DNA of 64,000 nucleotides, from NCBI GenBank assembly GCA_964498525.1, contig CAZCGU010000002.1, positions 270,113-334,112 of the forward strand, given 5' to 3'. The translations under genes and the position numbers were made by a program. The notes under the pieces are model-generated. The model saw only the letters and a program-made list of their open reading frames with translations, did not search any database and had not been told where the DNA came from. This document shows, in pieces, positions 26,817 through 35,005 of the stretch (positions within the stretch are counted from its first letter, which is position 1; every line of letters starts with the position of its first letter). The stretch comes from DTU098 sp964498525 (GTDB lineage Bacteria; Bacillota; Desulfotomaculia; Desulfotomaculales; Pelotomaculaceae).

Positions 26817-27362
26817 ATGGATAAATTTACCTTAACCAGCCCGGAAGCTGTTTTAATGATTATCGATATTCAGGAGCGCCTGGTACCGCCCATGAAATAC
26901 GGTGGGCAGGTTATTAAAAAGACGAATATCCTCCTTTCCATTGCCGGGGATCTGGGAATTCCTGTAATGGTCACTGAACAGTACCCCAGGGGCCTTGGTA
27001 AAACAGTTCCCGAGCTAGCTGCGGGTCCAGAGGCGGCAACTTTTGAAAAAGTAACTTTTTCGGGCTGTACCGGGGATGTAACCTCCAAACTTAGCGGACT
27101 GGGCAGAAAGAAGATAATTGTTACCGGGATGGAAACCCATGTATGTGTTTTTCAAACGGTGCGGGATTTGCTGGCCCTGGGTTACCAGGTTTTTGTGGTT
27201 GGGGATGCGGTATGTTCCCGGACCAAGGAAAACTACCGGAATGCCATATCCCTGATGTCTCAAATGGGGGCGGTGATCACAAATACAGAAACAGTATTTT
27301 TTGACCTGATGAAAAAGGCGGCAACTCCTCAATTCAGGAAGTTGTCGGAATTAATAAAATAA
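26817..27362 (+). CDS. Isochorismatase-family cysteine hydrolase
   Basis: 181 residues. The catalytic triad of the family is visible: Asp17 in MIIDIQ, Lys78 in FEKVTFSG and Cys110 in GMETHVCVFQT, with the conserved cis-peptide region before the Cys. Family members hydrolyse isochorismate, nicotinamide or other amides; the substrate cannot be told. ATG 26817 has AAAGGAG nine bases upstream and is preferred over GTG 26808, which overlaps that site. Cytosolic, apparently monocistronic, convergent with the histidine kinase. Confidence 0.88.
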   Translation: MDKFTLTSPEAVLMIIDIQERLVPPMKYGGQVIKKTNILLSIAGDLGIPVMVTEQYPRGLGKTVPELAAGPEAATFEKVTFSGCTGDVTSKLSGLGRKKIIVTGMETHVCVFQTVRDLLALGYQVFVVGDAVCSRTKENYRNAISLMSQMGAVITNTETVFFDLMKKAATPQFRKLSELIK

Positions 27363-27389
27363 AAACAAGGGTGGTCAAAACCGCTGTTT

Positions 27390-29069
27390 TCAGGATTCCC
27401 GTTTAAACTTAACAAAAAAAGTTGTACCCTGGTCGCCAGTCTCGAAGCTTATTTTGGCATTATGTCTGGAGGCAATACTGAAGCAAATTGCCAGGCCCAA
27501 ACCAGTTCCGTTGTCCTTCGTTGTAAAGAAAGGGGTACCAAGCTTTTCAAAATTCCCGGGGTCAATCCCTTCTCCTTGATCCCCAACGGAAAAGACAATA
27601 TCTTTTTTTTCCATGTATGTCTTAAGCGTTAATACTCCGCCCGGTTGCATCGCTTCCAGACCGTTGCGCACCAGGTTTAAAATGAGTTGACGAATTTCTT
27701 TCTCGTCCAGGCACAGGCTGAGAACTGTTTCGGGACGAAAAATCACAGTAATATCATTATTTGTGGCATCTGACTGGATTAAGGGCAAAATAGCATCAAT
27801 AATACTGTTTATGTTATTTTGCTTTTTTTCCAGATTCTTGTTTTGGGCTAAAGAAAGGAATTCGGTAATTATTGAATTGATCCTGTCCAGTTCTTCAATC
27901 ATCAATGTATAGTAATCGTAATATTTGACGCATTCGGGTTTTGTCCTCAAGATTTGCAGAAAACCCCGCACGGTTGTCATGGGATTTCTAATCTCGTGAC
28001 CTATACCCGCAGCTATCTCTCCCACCAGTTTAAGCCGTTCCAGGCGGGCCATTTCGATCAAAAATTGCTTATGCTCGGTTACGTCGTTCATCATGCCGAA
28101 GACGCATTCTATGCCATTCATGTTGATTATGTCGGCGGAGTATAAAGCTGTACGCAATTCGCCGGATTTTTTTCTGAAGGTAACTTCTTGATTGTAAACG
28201 GCGCCCTTTTCCTTGATCAATTCCAGTATACTTTCCCGCTCTTCATGATCCACCCATACGTATAGATCATGCATTTTCCTCCCAATAATCTCTTCTCGCT
28301 GGAACTCGTGGAGCATGACAAAGGCATTGTTGACATCAATAATAGTGCCGTCTTTCAGCGAGGTTATGGCCATGGGATTGGGTGTGGCATGAAATACCCT
28401 GGAGAACCATTCTTCGGACAGGCGCAGGGCTTTCTCCGCTTTTTTGCGCTCCAATATTTCGCGCCGGAGGCGCAAGTTTGTTTTCAGCAACTTGTCCGTG
28501 CGTTTTTGAACCATCTCTTCCAGGCCGCGGCGGTATTGTTTTAATTCCTCTTCTACCTGCTTGCGCCGGGTTATGTCGATAACCATGCCTTCGTAGTAAA
28601 GAACCCTGCCTTCATCATTCCGGACCAGGCGGACGTTGTTGTAAACCCATATTTTACTTCCGTCTTTGCGGCGGGCCGGGATTTCAAAGGCACAGGAACC
28701 GCTGTCCAGGAGCCTGTTTATGCAACGGATACGGTCATCGCTACTGGCATAAATTTGTTTTCCCACATCCTGGACGGTGTTAATCAATTCTTCCGGTGAA
28801 CCATAACCGAAGATTTTGGCAAAGGCATTGTTCACCGTCAGGCAGCGGCCGTCGGGCGAGCTCTGGAAAATGCCGACAATGGATTTTTCAAAAATATCGC
28901 GGTATCTTTCTGCCGTGGTTACAGTTTGTTTCCTTTGCTTGTTGTTTTTTGGGGAAGAATCAGGCCCATCCCGGTGCGGTTTTCCCACAGCCCTTAACTC
29001 TGCAACTTGCTTGCGTAATTCGATGATTTCGCTAATCAACTGTTCCTTTGTTTTATACTCGTCCCCCAA
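27390..29069 (-). CDS. PAS-domain sensor histidine kinase
   Basis: 559 residues, no membrane segment, so a cytosolic sensor. N-terminal coiled coil (1-35), PAS/PAC 1 (about 55-170), a coiled coil with RKKAEKAL (170-220) and PAS/PAC 2 (about 220-335). The dimerisation/phosphoacceptor helix has AAGIGHEIRNPMTTVRGFLQ (His about 359). The ATPase domain has N-box NLVRNGLEAM, G1 DQGEGIDPG and G2 GTGLGLAICF. Architecture is like the KinA-type and related orphan kinases of spore formers. No response regulator is adjacent. The PAS-coiled-coil region resembles the output-less PAS protein at 11636-12772. Confidence 0.9.
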   Translation of the reverse strand: MGDEYKTKEQLISEIIELRKQVAELRAVGKPHRDGPDSSPKNNKQRKQTVTTAERYRDIFEKSIVGIFQSSPDGRCLTVNNAFAKIFGYGSPEELINTVQDVGKQIYASSDDRIRCINRLLDSGSCAFEIPARRKDGSKIWVYNNVRLVRNDEGRVLYYEGMVIDITRRKQVEEELKQYRRGLEEMVQKRTDKLLKTNLRLRREILERKKAEKALRLSEEWFSRVFHATPNPMAITSLKDGTIIDVNNAFVMLHEFQREEIIGRKMHDLYVWVDHEERESILELIKEKGAVYNQEVTFRKKSGELRTALYSADIINMNGIECVFGMMNDVTEHKQFLIEMARLERLKLVGEIAAGIGHEIRNPMTTVRGFLQILRTKPECVKYYDYYTLMIEELDRINSIITEFLSLAQNKNLEKKQNNINSIIDAILPLIQSDATNNDITVIFRPETVLSLCLDEKEIRQLILNLVRNGLEAMQPGGVLTLKTYMEKKDIVFSVGDQGEGIDPGNFEKLGTPFFTTKDNGTGLGLAICFSIASRHNAKISFETGDQGTTFFVKFKRES

Positions 29070-29490
29070 ACAAACCGCCCCTTATTTTGGTTTTAGTGAA
29101 TAGCTTATTTCCCTGCGGGTCTCTAACTTAAGTTAAGGATTTTAGATTCCCTGCAATAATCTAAATTTATTCCCGAAAGGGGGAAAACAACCCTCGCAGT
29201 ATACTGGTTGAGGTAGGTTTGTTTCTATGCTAACAAATAAAGTGAAGCTATAGGGATAAGCTGCCATCTTTTTTTTGGTCCTTTGCCCTTATTATATCAA
29301 TTAAATGAACAGTAATACCAGATAAGTTCTAACTGTGTCAATCAGCAGAGCAGGAATATTTGATTGATCTTCCCTGCCCGGGGGTATCGTAATTCCCCTT
29401 TTTTCACATAATAGATGACTCCTGCAAGTCCAGGAGTCTTTGTCATTTTAAAATGATAGCATTCCGACTAATTTAACTGTATTAACTCTG
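29070..29490. other. Intergenic region with a perfect hairpin at 29417-29438
   Basis: No gene seen. GACTCCTG (29417-29424) pairs perfectly with CAGGAGTC (29431-29438). It lies 53 bases beyond the paaK stop on the reverse strand, where it probably ends the iorAB-paaK transcript, although the reverse-strand T run is poor; the forward strand is followed by a moderately T-rich stretch. Confidence 0.55.
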
Positions 29491-30771
29491 CTAACATTCC
29501 CTGTAGTCGAAGACCCTCTTGCTTTTTTTCTCGCTCCGGGGCAGGGAACCGTTCGGCACAGCCTCAACGTCCACCAGAATGCCGATGCGGGTTTTAATGT
29601 TCTTGCGCAGCCGGTTGGCCACATCCTCCATCTGTTGGTCCTTCGCGGCCTCAACTTTAACCAGGATATTGTCCTTGCCCTGGTCCCTGGTTACAATAAT
29701 CTGGTACTCGCTGCCGGCGCCCCTGGTTATTTGCAGAACGTGGTCCACCTGGCCGGGGTAGATATTTACTCCTTTGATCTTGATCATGTCGTCGGTGCGG
29801 CCGAGGACGCGTTCGTGCCTGGGATGGGGACTGCCGCAGCGACACTGGCCGGTGATGATCCGTGTGATATCCCGGGTACGGTAACGCAAAAGGGGCATAC
29901 CCTCCTTGGTTAAAGTGGTGACAACCAGCTCACCTTCCTCACCCGGGGGAAGCTGCCGGCCGCTGAAGGGGTCCACAACCTCAAAGAGAAGGTGATCGTG
30001 CCAGAAGTGCAGACCGCAGTGCTGGGGGCAATCTATGGAAATGCCCGGTCCGTATATTTCCGTCAGGCCGTAAATGTCAAAGGTCTGGATGCCCAGCAGC
30101 TCCTCAATTCTGGCACGCATTTTCTCCCCCCAGCGTTCCGAGCCGAAAATCCCCAGGCGGAGTTTAATCTGGTCGCGCAGCCCCTGCCTGGATATTTCCT
30201 CGGCCAGAAGCAGGGCGTAGGAAGAGGTAGCAGTTAAAACAGTGGTTTGAAGATCGATCATCATCTCGATTTGCTTTCGGGTATTGCCGGGTCCGGTGGG
30301 GATAGCCATGGCGCCCAGGCGCTCCGCCCCGGCTTGAAAGCCGATACCGGCGGTCCACAGGCCGTAGCCCGGCGTTACCTGAATGCGGTCCCCGCTGGTA
30401 ACGCCCGTCATGGCCATGCAGCGGGCCATCATTTCCGCCCAGGTGGACACGTCCTGGGCAGTATAGGGCACGATAACCGGCTTGCCCGTGGTTCCGGATG
30501 AGGAGTGAATCCGGACCACCCGCTCCTCGGGGACGGCCATCAGCCCCAGGGGATAGCCTGTACGCAATTCTTCCTTGGTGGTAAAGGGAAGGCGCCCCAG
30601 GTCGTCCAGGGACTTTACACCTTCCGGGTCGACTCCCGCATCATCCAGTTTTTGCTTGTAAAAGGGGGAGTTTTTATAAAGGTGCGGGATCATTTTCCGC
30701 AGTTTATTTTCCTGGTAATAAAAGATTTGATCCAGGTTGAAGGATTCATTTTCGCCAAGTTTCAGAGCCAT
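29491..30771 (-). CDS. paaK: Phenylacetate-CoA ligase family protein, AMP-forming
   Basis: 426 residues, the usual length. Adenylating enzyme joining phenylacetate or other aryl-acetates to CoA with ATP. Motifs: SSGTTGKPV (about 90-98, P-loop-like), YGLTEIYGPG (about 240) and the hinge with YRTRDITRI; the C-terminal domain has GRTDDMIKIKGVNIYPGQVD and ends with the catalytic lysine region RSEKKSKRV. It is the last gene of iorA-iorB-paaK, starting four bases after iorB. In that setting it would activate or release aryl-acids made from aromatic amino acids. Confidence 0.92.
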   Translation of the reverse strand: MALKLGENESFNLDQIFYYQENKLRKMIPHLYKNSPFYKQKLDDAGVDPEGVKSLDDLGRLPFTTKEELRTGYPLGLMAVPEERVVRIHSSSGTTGKPVIVPYTAQDVSTWAEMMARCMAMTGVTSGDRIQVTPGYGLWTAGIGFQAGAERLGAMAIPTGPGNTRKQIEMMIDLQTTVLTATSSYALLLAEEISRQGLRDQIKLRLGIFGSERWGEKMRARIEELLGIQTFDIYGLTEIYGPGISIDCPQHCGLHFWHDHLLFEVVDPFSGRQLPPGEEGELVVTTLTKEGMPLLRYRTRDITRIITGQCRCGSPHPRHERVLGRTDDMIKIKGVNIYPGQVDHVLQITRGAGSEYQIIVTRDQGKDNILVKVEAAKDQQMEDVANRLRKNIKTRIGILVDVEAVPNGSLPRSEKKSKRVFDYREC

Positions 30772-30774
30772 TTC

Positions 30775-31365
30775 CTAGGCCACCTCCATTGCCGCGCGCC
30801 CGGCCGCAAAGGCACGTTGGTTTAATTCCAGAAACTTTTCAGGCACGAAGCGCAGGACTGCCCGGAGCATTTGTTCCGGCCCAAAGGGCAGCCCGGGAAG
30901 GGTGGAAAGGGCTCCCAGGATTATCACGTTGCCGGTTTTGGCATGACCGGCCTGGCGGGATAGTTCTTCCAGGTCGAGAAAAAAAACTTTACGGGCCCGC
31001 TCCTTGATATATTTGGTGATATTTTCCCGGTCATAGGTGGACAGGCCCAGCTGGACTGTGGCCGGGACAATGGCAGCGGTGGAGGCAATAACAGTGCCGC
31101 CCGGCTTTAATTTGTCCAGGGCCCGGGCTGTTTCAGCCAGCTCCAGCCCCAGCAGGAAGTCGGCCCTATGGTCCGGAATGGTGGCGCCGTAGAGCTCTTC
31201 CCCCATGCGGACATGGCTTACAACCGAGCCTTCCCGCTGGGCCATGCCGATAACTTCCGAGGTGCGCACGGCCAGGCCGCGTTCCATAGCCGCCAGGGCC
31301 AGGGCCCGGGAGGCCAGTACCGAACCCTGCCCCCCGACGCCGCTGATTACAATGTCCAGATTCAT
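30775..31365 (-). CDS. iorB: Indolepyruvate:ferredoxin oxidoreductase, beta subunit
   Basis: Small subunit of the oxidoreductase that decarboxylates indolepyruvate and other aryl-pyruvates to aryl-acetyl-CoA with reduction of ferredoxin. About 196 residues from ATG 31365: NLDIVISGVGGQGSVLASRALA (nucleotide-binding-like loop) and SEVIGMAQREGSVVSHVRMG, both typical of the gamma-type domain. The frame is open to 31419, but the start chosen overlaps the iorA stop by four bases (ATGA), the normal coupling. Confidence 0.92.
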   Translation of the reverse strand: MNLDIVISGVGGQGSVLASRALALAAMERGLAVRTSEVIGMAQREGSVVSHVRMGEELYGATIPDHRADFLLGLELAETARALDKLKPGGTVIASTAAIVPATVQLGLSTYDRENITKYIKERARKVFFLDLEELSRQAGHAKTGNVIILGALSTLPGLPFGPEQMLRAVLRFVPEKFLELNQRAFAAGRAAMEVA

Positions 31366-33176
31366 CTTGATTCCTCCCTGATAGCGTTTGACGGGCAAAT
31401 CTGTGCACAGATACCGCACCCGTAACAGCTTTTTGATATTTCAGGCTTTCCTTCCTTCCTGCCGATGGCTGGGCAACCCAGATCTTCAAGGCATAGACCG
31501 CATTCCGTACAGCTCAGTTGGTCGATTGTATAAGCCCTTTTTTTCTTCACCAGGGCAACGCACTCCCGCTTCATGATTACCACGGCGGGACCTGGATAAG
31601 CCAGGGCAGCCCTGGCTGCTTCAGTGGATGCGGGCAGGTCGTAGGGGTCAACTTCACGGACGAATTTTACTCCGCAAGCCCTGGCCAGCCCGGCAATGTC
31701 CACGGGGATTCCCTGTTCACCGGCAGCGGTGCGGCCAACACCCGGGTGGGGCTGGTGCCCGGTCATGGCAGTGGTACTATTATCCAGAACCACCAGGGTA
31801 ACCTCAGCCTTGTTGTAAACCGTATTAATCAGGCCGGGGATGCCGCTATGAAAAAAGGTCGAGTCGCCCAAAAAGGCCACCTGTTTGCGATGGGGTTCCA
31901 CCCTGTGCAGCCCCGCAGCGATGGTGATGCCGGCGCCCATACAAAGGCAGGTGTCCACCGCGTTTAAAGGCGCCATGGCGCCCAGGGTATAGCAGCCGAT
32001 ATCCCCGGAAAAGATCGCGTCCGTTCCCCGGGCCGCCTCTTTAAAGGCATAAAAGGAGGCGCGGTGCGGACAGCCGGCACAAAGGACAGGGGGGCGCAGG
32101 GGCAGCTCCGGGGCAGGTTCCGCCGTTTCCAGCCCGGCTGAGGGAATTTCCAGGAAGTTTTCCAGAATGGTTTTTACTTTATCAGTGTTTAACTCGCCCT
32201 CCCTTGGAACCAGGCGGTCGTTTTTACCGGATATACCGGTCAAAAGCTTGCTGCGCCAGGCCATGGCAATGACCTGATCCTCCACGGCGGGTTCCTGTTC
32301 TTCTACCACAAGAACCCTTTTAACCCTGGTTAAAAAGTCCAGGACCGGCCTGACAGGAAGGGGAAAGGGGGCGCCGATTTTCAAAACAGGGAGGTTAAGC
32401 CAGGACATTCCCAGGGCTTCCCTCACGTAATTATAACTGACACCGCAGGCGATAATCCCGGCTGGAACCTGCTCACCGATACCCTGGATGTTAACCAGCC
32501 GGTTGAATCCCGACTCTTCCAGCAGCTCCCGGGCCACTTCTTGCTGCTGGTTCAGCCAGATATGCCTGCGGGCGGCCAGGCCGGGCAAAATAACCCAATC
32601 TGGACTTTTTTCAAAACCGGAAGCAGGGCGGGATTTTTCCCCGGCATCCGCCACTTCGATGTCCTGGCAAGCGTGGCAGGTCCGGGTAGTGGGCCGCAGG
32701 ATTACCGGCAGGTTTAATTTTTCCGAAAGCTCAAAGGCGTATTTAACCATCTCTTTGGCCTCGGCCGGGGTTGCCGGGTCCAGGACGGGGAGTTTGGCCA
32801 AACGCGCAAAGAGCCGGGTGTCCTGTTCGTTCTGGGAACTATGGGGTCCCGGGTCATCCGCCACGACCAGTACCAGCCCGCCTTTGACGCCGATGTAGGC
32901 CAGGGTCATCAGCGGGTCGGCTGCAACATTGAGTCCCACCTGCTTCATGGTGACGATGGCCCGGGCGCCGGCGTAAGAAGCCCCGGCGGCTGTTTCCAGG
33001 GCAGCTTTCTCATTGATTGACCACTCCACGTAAAAGCCCTTTTCCCCCGCCAGACGGGCCAGGGTTGAGATGACTTCGGATGAAGGTGTGCCGGGGTAAC
33101 CGGCTGCCACCTGGACTCCGGCTTCTGCGGCGCCGTAGGCAATTGCTTCATTGCCCATCAACAATTTTAAACTCAA
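31362..33176 (-). CDS. iorA: Indolepyruvate:ferredoxin oxidoreductase, alpha subunit
   Basis: 604 residues. N-terminal pyrimidine domain (MGNEAIAYGAAEAGVQVAAGYPGTPSSE), middle domain, TPP-binding domain with GDIGCYTLG, GDSTFFHSG and VVLDNSTTAMTG (about 395-480), and a C-terminal double ferredoxin domain with CTECGLCLEDLGC and CYGCGICAQICP. The start is TTG 33176: AGGAGGAG stands five to six bases before it and the protein then begins as other IorA do. Translation from 33245 would run through the leader hairpin. The gene follows a promoter (33343-33371) and a leader terminator (33192-33225). Confidence 0.93.
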   Translation of the reverse strand: MSLKLLMGNEAIAYGAAEAGVQVAAGYPGTPSSEVISTLARLAGEKGFYVEWSINEKAALETAAGASYAGARAIVTMKQVGLNVAADPLMTLAYIGVKGGLVLVVADDPGPHSSQNEQDTRLFARLAKLPVLDPATPAEAKEMVKYAFELSEKLNLPVILRPTTRTCHACQDIEVADAGEKSRPASGFEKSPDWVILPGLAARRHIWLNQQQEVARELLEESGFNRLVNIQGIGEQVPAGIIACGVSYNYVREALGMSWLNLPVLKIGAPFPLPVRPVLDFLTRVKRVLVVEEQEPAVEDQVIAMAWRSKLLTGISGKNDRLVPREGELNTDKVKTILENFLEIPSAGLETAEPAPELPLRPPVLCAGCPHRASFYAFKEAARGTDAIFSGDIGCYTLGAMAPLNAVDTCLCMGAGITIAAGLHRVEPHRKQVAFLGDSTFFHSGIPGLINTVYNKAEVTLVVLDNSTTAMTGHQPHPGVGRTAAGEQGIPVDIAGLARACGVKFVREVDPYDLPASTEAARAALAYPGPAVVIMKRECVALVKKKRAYTIDQLSCTECGLCLEDLGCPAIGRKEGKPEISKSCYGCGICAQICPSNAIREESR

Positions 33177-33191
33177 TTCTGCTCCTCCTAT

Positions 33192-33225
33192 AGAATAAAA
33201 AATAAAAACGGGCAAAGAGCCCGTT
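33192..33225 (-). terminator. Leader terminator (attenuator candidate) before iorA
   Basis: On the reverse strand AACGGGC, loop TCTTT, GCCCGTT is followed by a T-rich run, ending 16 bases before the iorA start codon and just before its ribosome binding site. A terminator between a promoter and its first gene usually means regulated read-through. Confidence 0.75.
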
Positions 33226-33342
33226 ATTAATAAGACCATCTCCACTGGTTTATCCCTGGCTAAGCTCCTCTGAACAATTCTCAGCTTTTTAAGTTGTCGA
33301 GTTTATACGACAAATCTCCACAAACTACGCTTTCCTGGTAAC
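33226..33342 (-). promoter_or_regulatory. Structured 5' leader of iorA-iorB-paaK
   Basis: About 110 bases of leader RNA between the predicted start and the terminator. Hairpins by eye: TTGTCG/CGACAA near 33309-33285, and AAGCT..CTGA/TCAG..AGCTT near 33283-33253. The heptamer TGGAGAT occurs twice (about 33318 and 33242, reverse strand). No T-box consensus (AGGGTGG..) and no known riboswitch core was recognised. Confidence 0.45.
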
Positions 33343-33371
33343 ATTTTAGCACAAGAGGCACTGCTTGTCAC
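33343..33371 (-). promoter_or_regulatory. Sigma-A promoter of iorA-iorB-paaK
   Basis: Reverse strand: GTGACA (33371-33366), 17-base spacer, TAAAAT (33348-33343). Each box matches consensus at five of six positions with ideal spacing. Confidence 0.75.
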
Positions 33372-33562
33372 GGTTCTTTTCCATCCATTGTATTTGTCTG
33401 TGGCTCGCCTAAAACCGCCCTCCGGCAGCCCTTGCCGCCGCCGCACGGGGTATAGGGCGGAGGCGCCGCCGCGCCGTCAATTTTCCAAAAGCAGGGATGG
33501 GACTGCGATCGGCCCGATTGTAATTTTGCAAGCTAACAGCACTGCGAAATCAGCCTCCCAAA

Positions 33563-33588
33563 GCAGGCCCGGTTGCAACCGGGCCTGC
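33563..33588. terminator. 26-bp perfect palindrome, probable terminator of ldcA
   Basis: The arm GCAGGCCCGGTTG is followed directly by its reverse complement. It sits 58 bases past the ldcA stop on the reverse strand. T runs on either side are short, so it may alternatively be a dispersed repeat. The rest of 33372-33646 is G+C-rich and empty. Confidence 0.55.
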
Positions 33589-33646
33589 CCAATTCTTTCG
33601 GTGATATTGCTAAAGACTATTAAAAACAATTTTTGTTACAGTGGCC

Positions 33647-34588
33647 TTACCTGATTATAGCTGCTTCCGTAATTAAAAGGAGGCAGTTACCCGCATCCAT
33701 TTCTGCCTTAACCCCCAGAGGAAGGGTAGCCTTGCGGGCCATGTGCCCCACCGCCAGGCCGTAAAAACAGGGGACTTTAAGCCCCCCCAGGGTTTCCCGG
33801 AGTACTTCCGGGAGGGTGAAGGATTCCATTCCCTTTGCCGGATCACATCTGATAAATTCCCCCAAAACGATGCCAGCCGCGACCTGGAGTTTTCCAGCCA
33901 GCCACAGCTGGCAGAGCATGCGGTCCACCCGGTAGGGCGCTTCGTCAACTTCTTCCAGGAAGAGGATATAGCCCCGGGTGTCGATCTCATAGGGTGTACC
34001 CAGGGTTGCCGTTATCAGCGTAAGATTGCCACCTACCAGGCGCCCCCGGGCCCGCCCGGGATTAATCACCCCTGCCTTGCCCTCCGCCAGGGGGATCACA
34101 CCCAGGGGGCGGGGATTGGTCAAAGCCCTGTAAAACTGCCTGAGCAGGGGGCCGTTACCGGTATTGCCGAAATCGGGGGCCAGCATGGGACCCGAGAAGG
34201 TAACCAGCCCGGTATTTTTCCAGATAGCCAGCTGCAGGGCGGTAATGTCGCTGTACCCCACCAGCACTTTAGGGTTTTTTTGGATCGCCCGGTAATCTAT
34301 CCGGTGCAGGAGCCGCATGCTGCCGTAGCCGCCGCGCAGACAGAGTATCCCGTCTATACCCGGGTCCAGAAACATGGCCCTGATATCGGCGGCCCGATCC
34401 GGATCGGTTCCGGCCAGGTACTTGTTTTTGTCCAGGGCGTGCCGCCCCAGAACAACCCTGAAACCAAGCCCCTCCAGGACCCGAATTCCTTCTTCAATAC
34501 ACGCGGGGCAGGCGGCAGGGCTTGCCGGAGCGATGATCCCCAGTGTTGAACCGGGAACAAGGGCAAATGGTTTTTTATAAATACCAAT
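33647..34588 (-). CDS. ldcA: LD-carboxypeptidase (S66 family), probable ATT start
   Basis: Serine peptidase that trims the tetrapeptide of recycled murein. 313 residues from ATT 34588. The whole family N-terminus (LGIIAPASPAACPACIEEGI, then RAMFLDPGIDGILCLRGGYG) is in frame, but no ATG, GTG or TTG exists upstream of the internal Met at 34375. GGAGG at 34599-34595 lies six bases before ATT 34588, so ATT is the likely start. Ser nucleophile in VGYSDITAL, Glu in FLEEVDEAPYR, His in AVGHMARKATLPLG. Starting at 34375 would delete 71 conserved residues. Confidence 0.88.
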   Translation of the reverse strand: MGIYKKPFALVPGSTLGIIAPASPAACPACIEEGIRVLEGLGFRVVLGRHALDKNKYLAGTDPDRAADIRAMFLDPGIDGILCLRGGYGSMRLLHRIDYRAIQKNPKVLVGYSDITALQLAIWKNTGLVTFSGPMLAPDFGNTGNGPLLRQFYRALTNPRPLGVIPLAEGKAGVINPGRARGRLVGGNLTLITATLGTPYEIDTRGYILFLEEVDEAPYRVDRMLCQLWLAGKLQVAAGIVLGEFIRCDPAKGMESFTLPEVLRETLGGLKVPCFYGLAVGHMARKATLPLGVKAEMDAGNCLLLITEAAIIR

Positions 34589-34714
34589 CCCCGCCCTCCA
34601 TTATTTTTGTGTTTTTGTTTTTACCTATATGTATGTTAAGGTTTTTCGGAATGACTTGGTATATAATAGCTTAACGGGACAGCCGAATTCATTTTAGATA
34701 GGGGAGTTGCGGAC

Positions 34715-35002
34715 ATGTCTGCTGTCAGGGTTTCTGTAATCATAAATGGGAGGGTCCAGGGGGTTTACTTCCGCTCGGAAACGCGGGAACAAGCCCTTGG
34801 GCTGGGCGTAAAGGGCTGGGTGAGAAACAGGCGGGACGGGGCGGTTGAAGGTGTCTTTGAGGGGGAGAGGAAAAGCGTGGAAAAACTTTTGGAGTGGTGC
34901 CGCCAGGGGCCTCCCGCCGCGGAAGTGACGGAAGTGCAGGCGCAGTGGGAAGAGCTGTCGGACAACAGCAGTGATTTTTCCGGATTCAGGATCAGGTTTT
35001 AA
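34715..35002 (+). CDS. acyP: Acylphosphatase
   Basis: Hydrolyses acyl phosphates. 95 residues with the family signatures GRVQGVYFRSET (Arg20) and GWVRNRRDGAVEGVFEG (Asn38), the two active-site residues. ATG 34715 has GGGGAG at about nine bases. It is followed after three bases by the MBL-fold hydrolase, so co-transcribed. Confidence 0.93.
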   Translation: MSAVRVSVIINGRVQGVYFRSETREQALGLGVKGWVRNRRDGAVEGVFEGERKSVEKLLEWCRQGPPAAEVTEVQAQWEELSDNSSDFSGFRIRF

Positions 35003-35005
35003 ACC

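Noticed and set aside
31362..33245. iorA starting at the ATG at 33245
   Set aside because: The extension would be translated from the leader hairpin and has no homology; TTG 33176 has a near-perfect ribosome binding site.
33226..33342. T-box leader before iorA
   Set aside because: No T-box consensus, no specifier loop or AG-bulge pattern could be recognised.
34354..34587. Separate small reverse-strand protein upstream of ldcA
   Set aside because: Another frame of the same stretch encodes the conserved N-terminus of LD-carboxypeptidase; this frame is a shadow.
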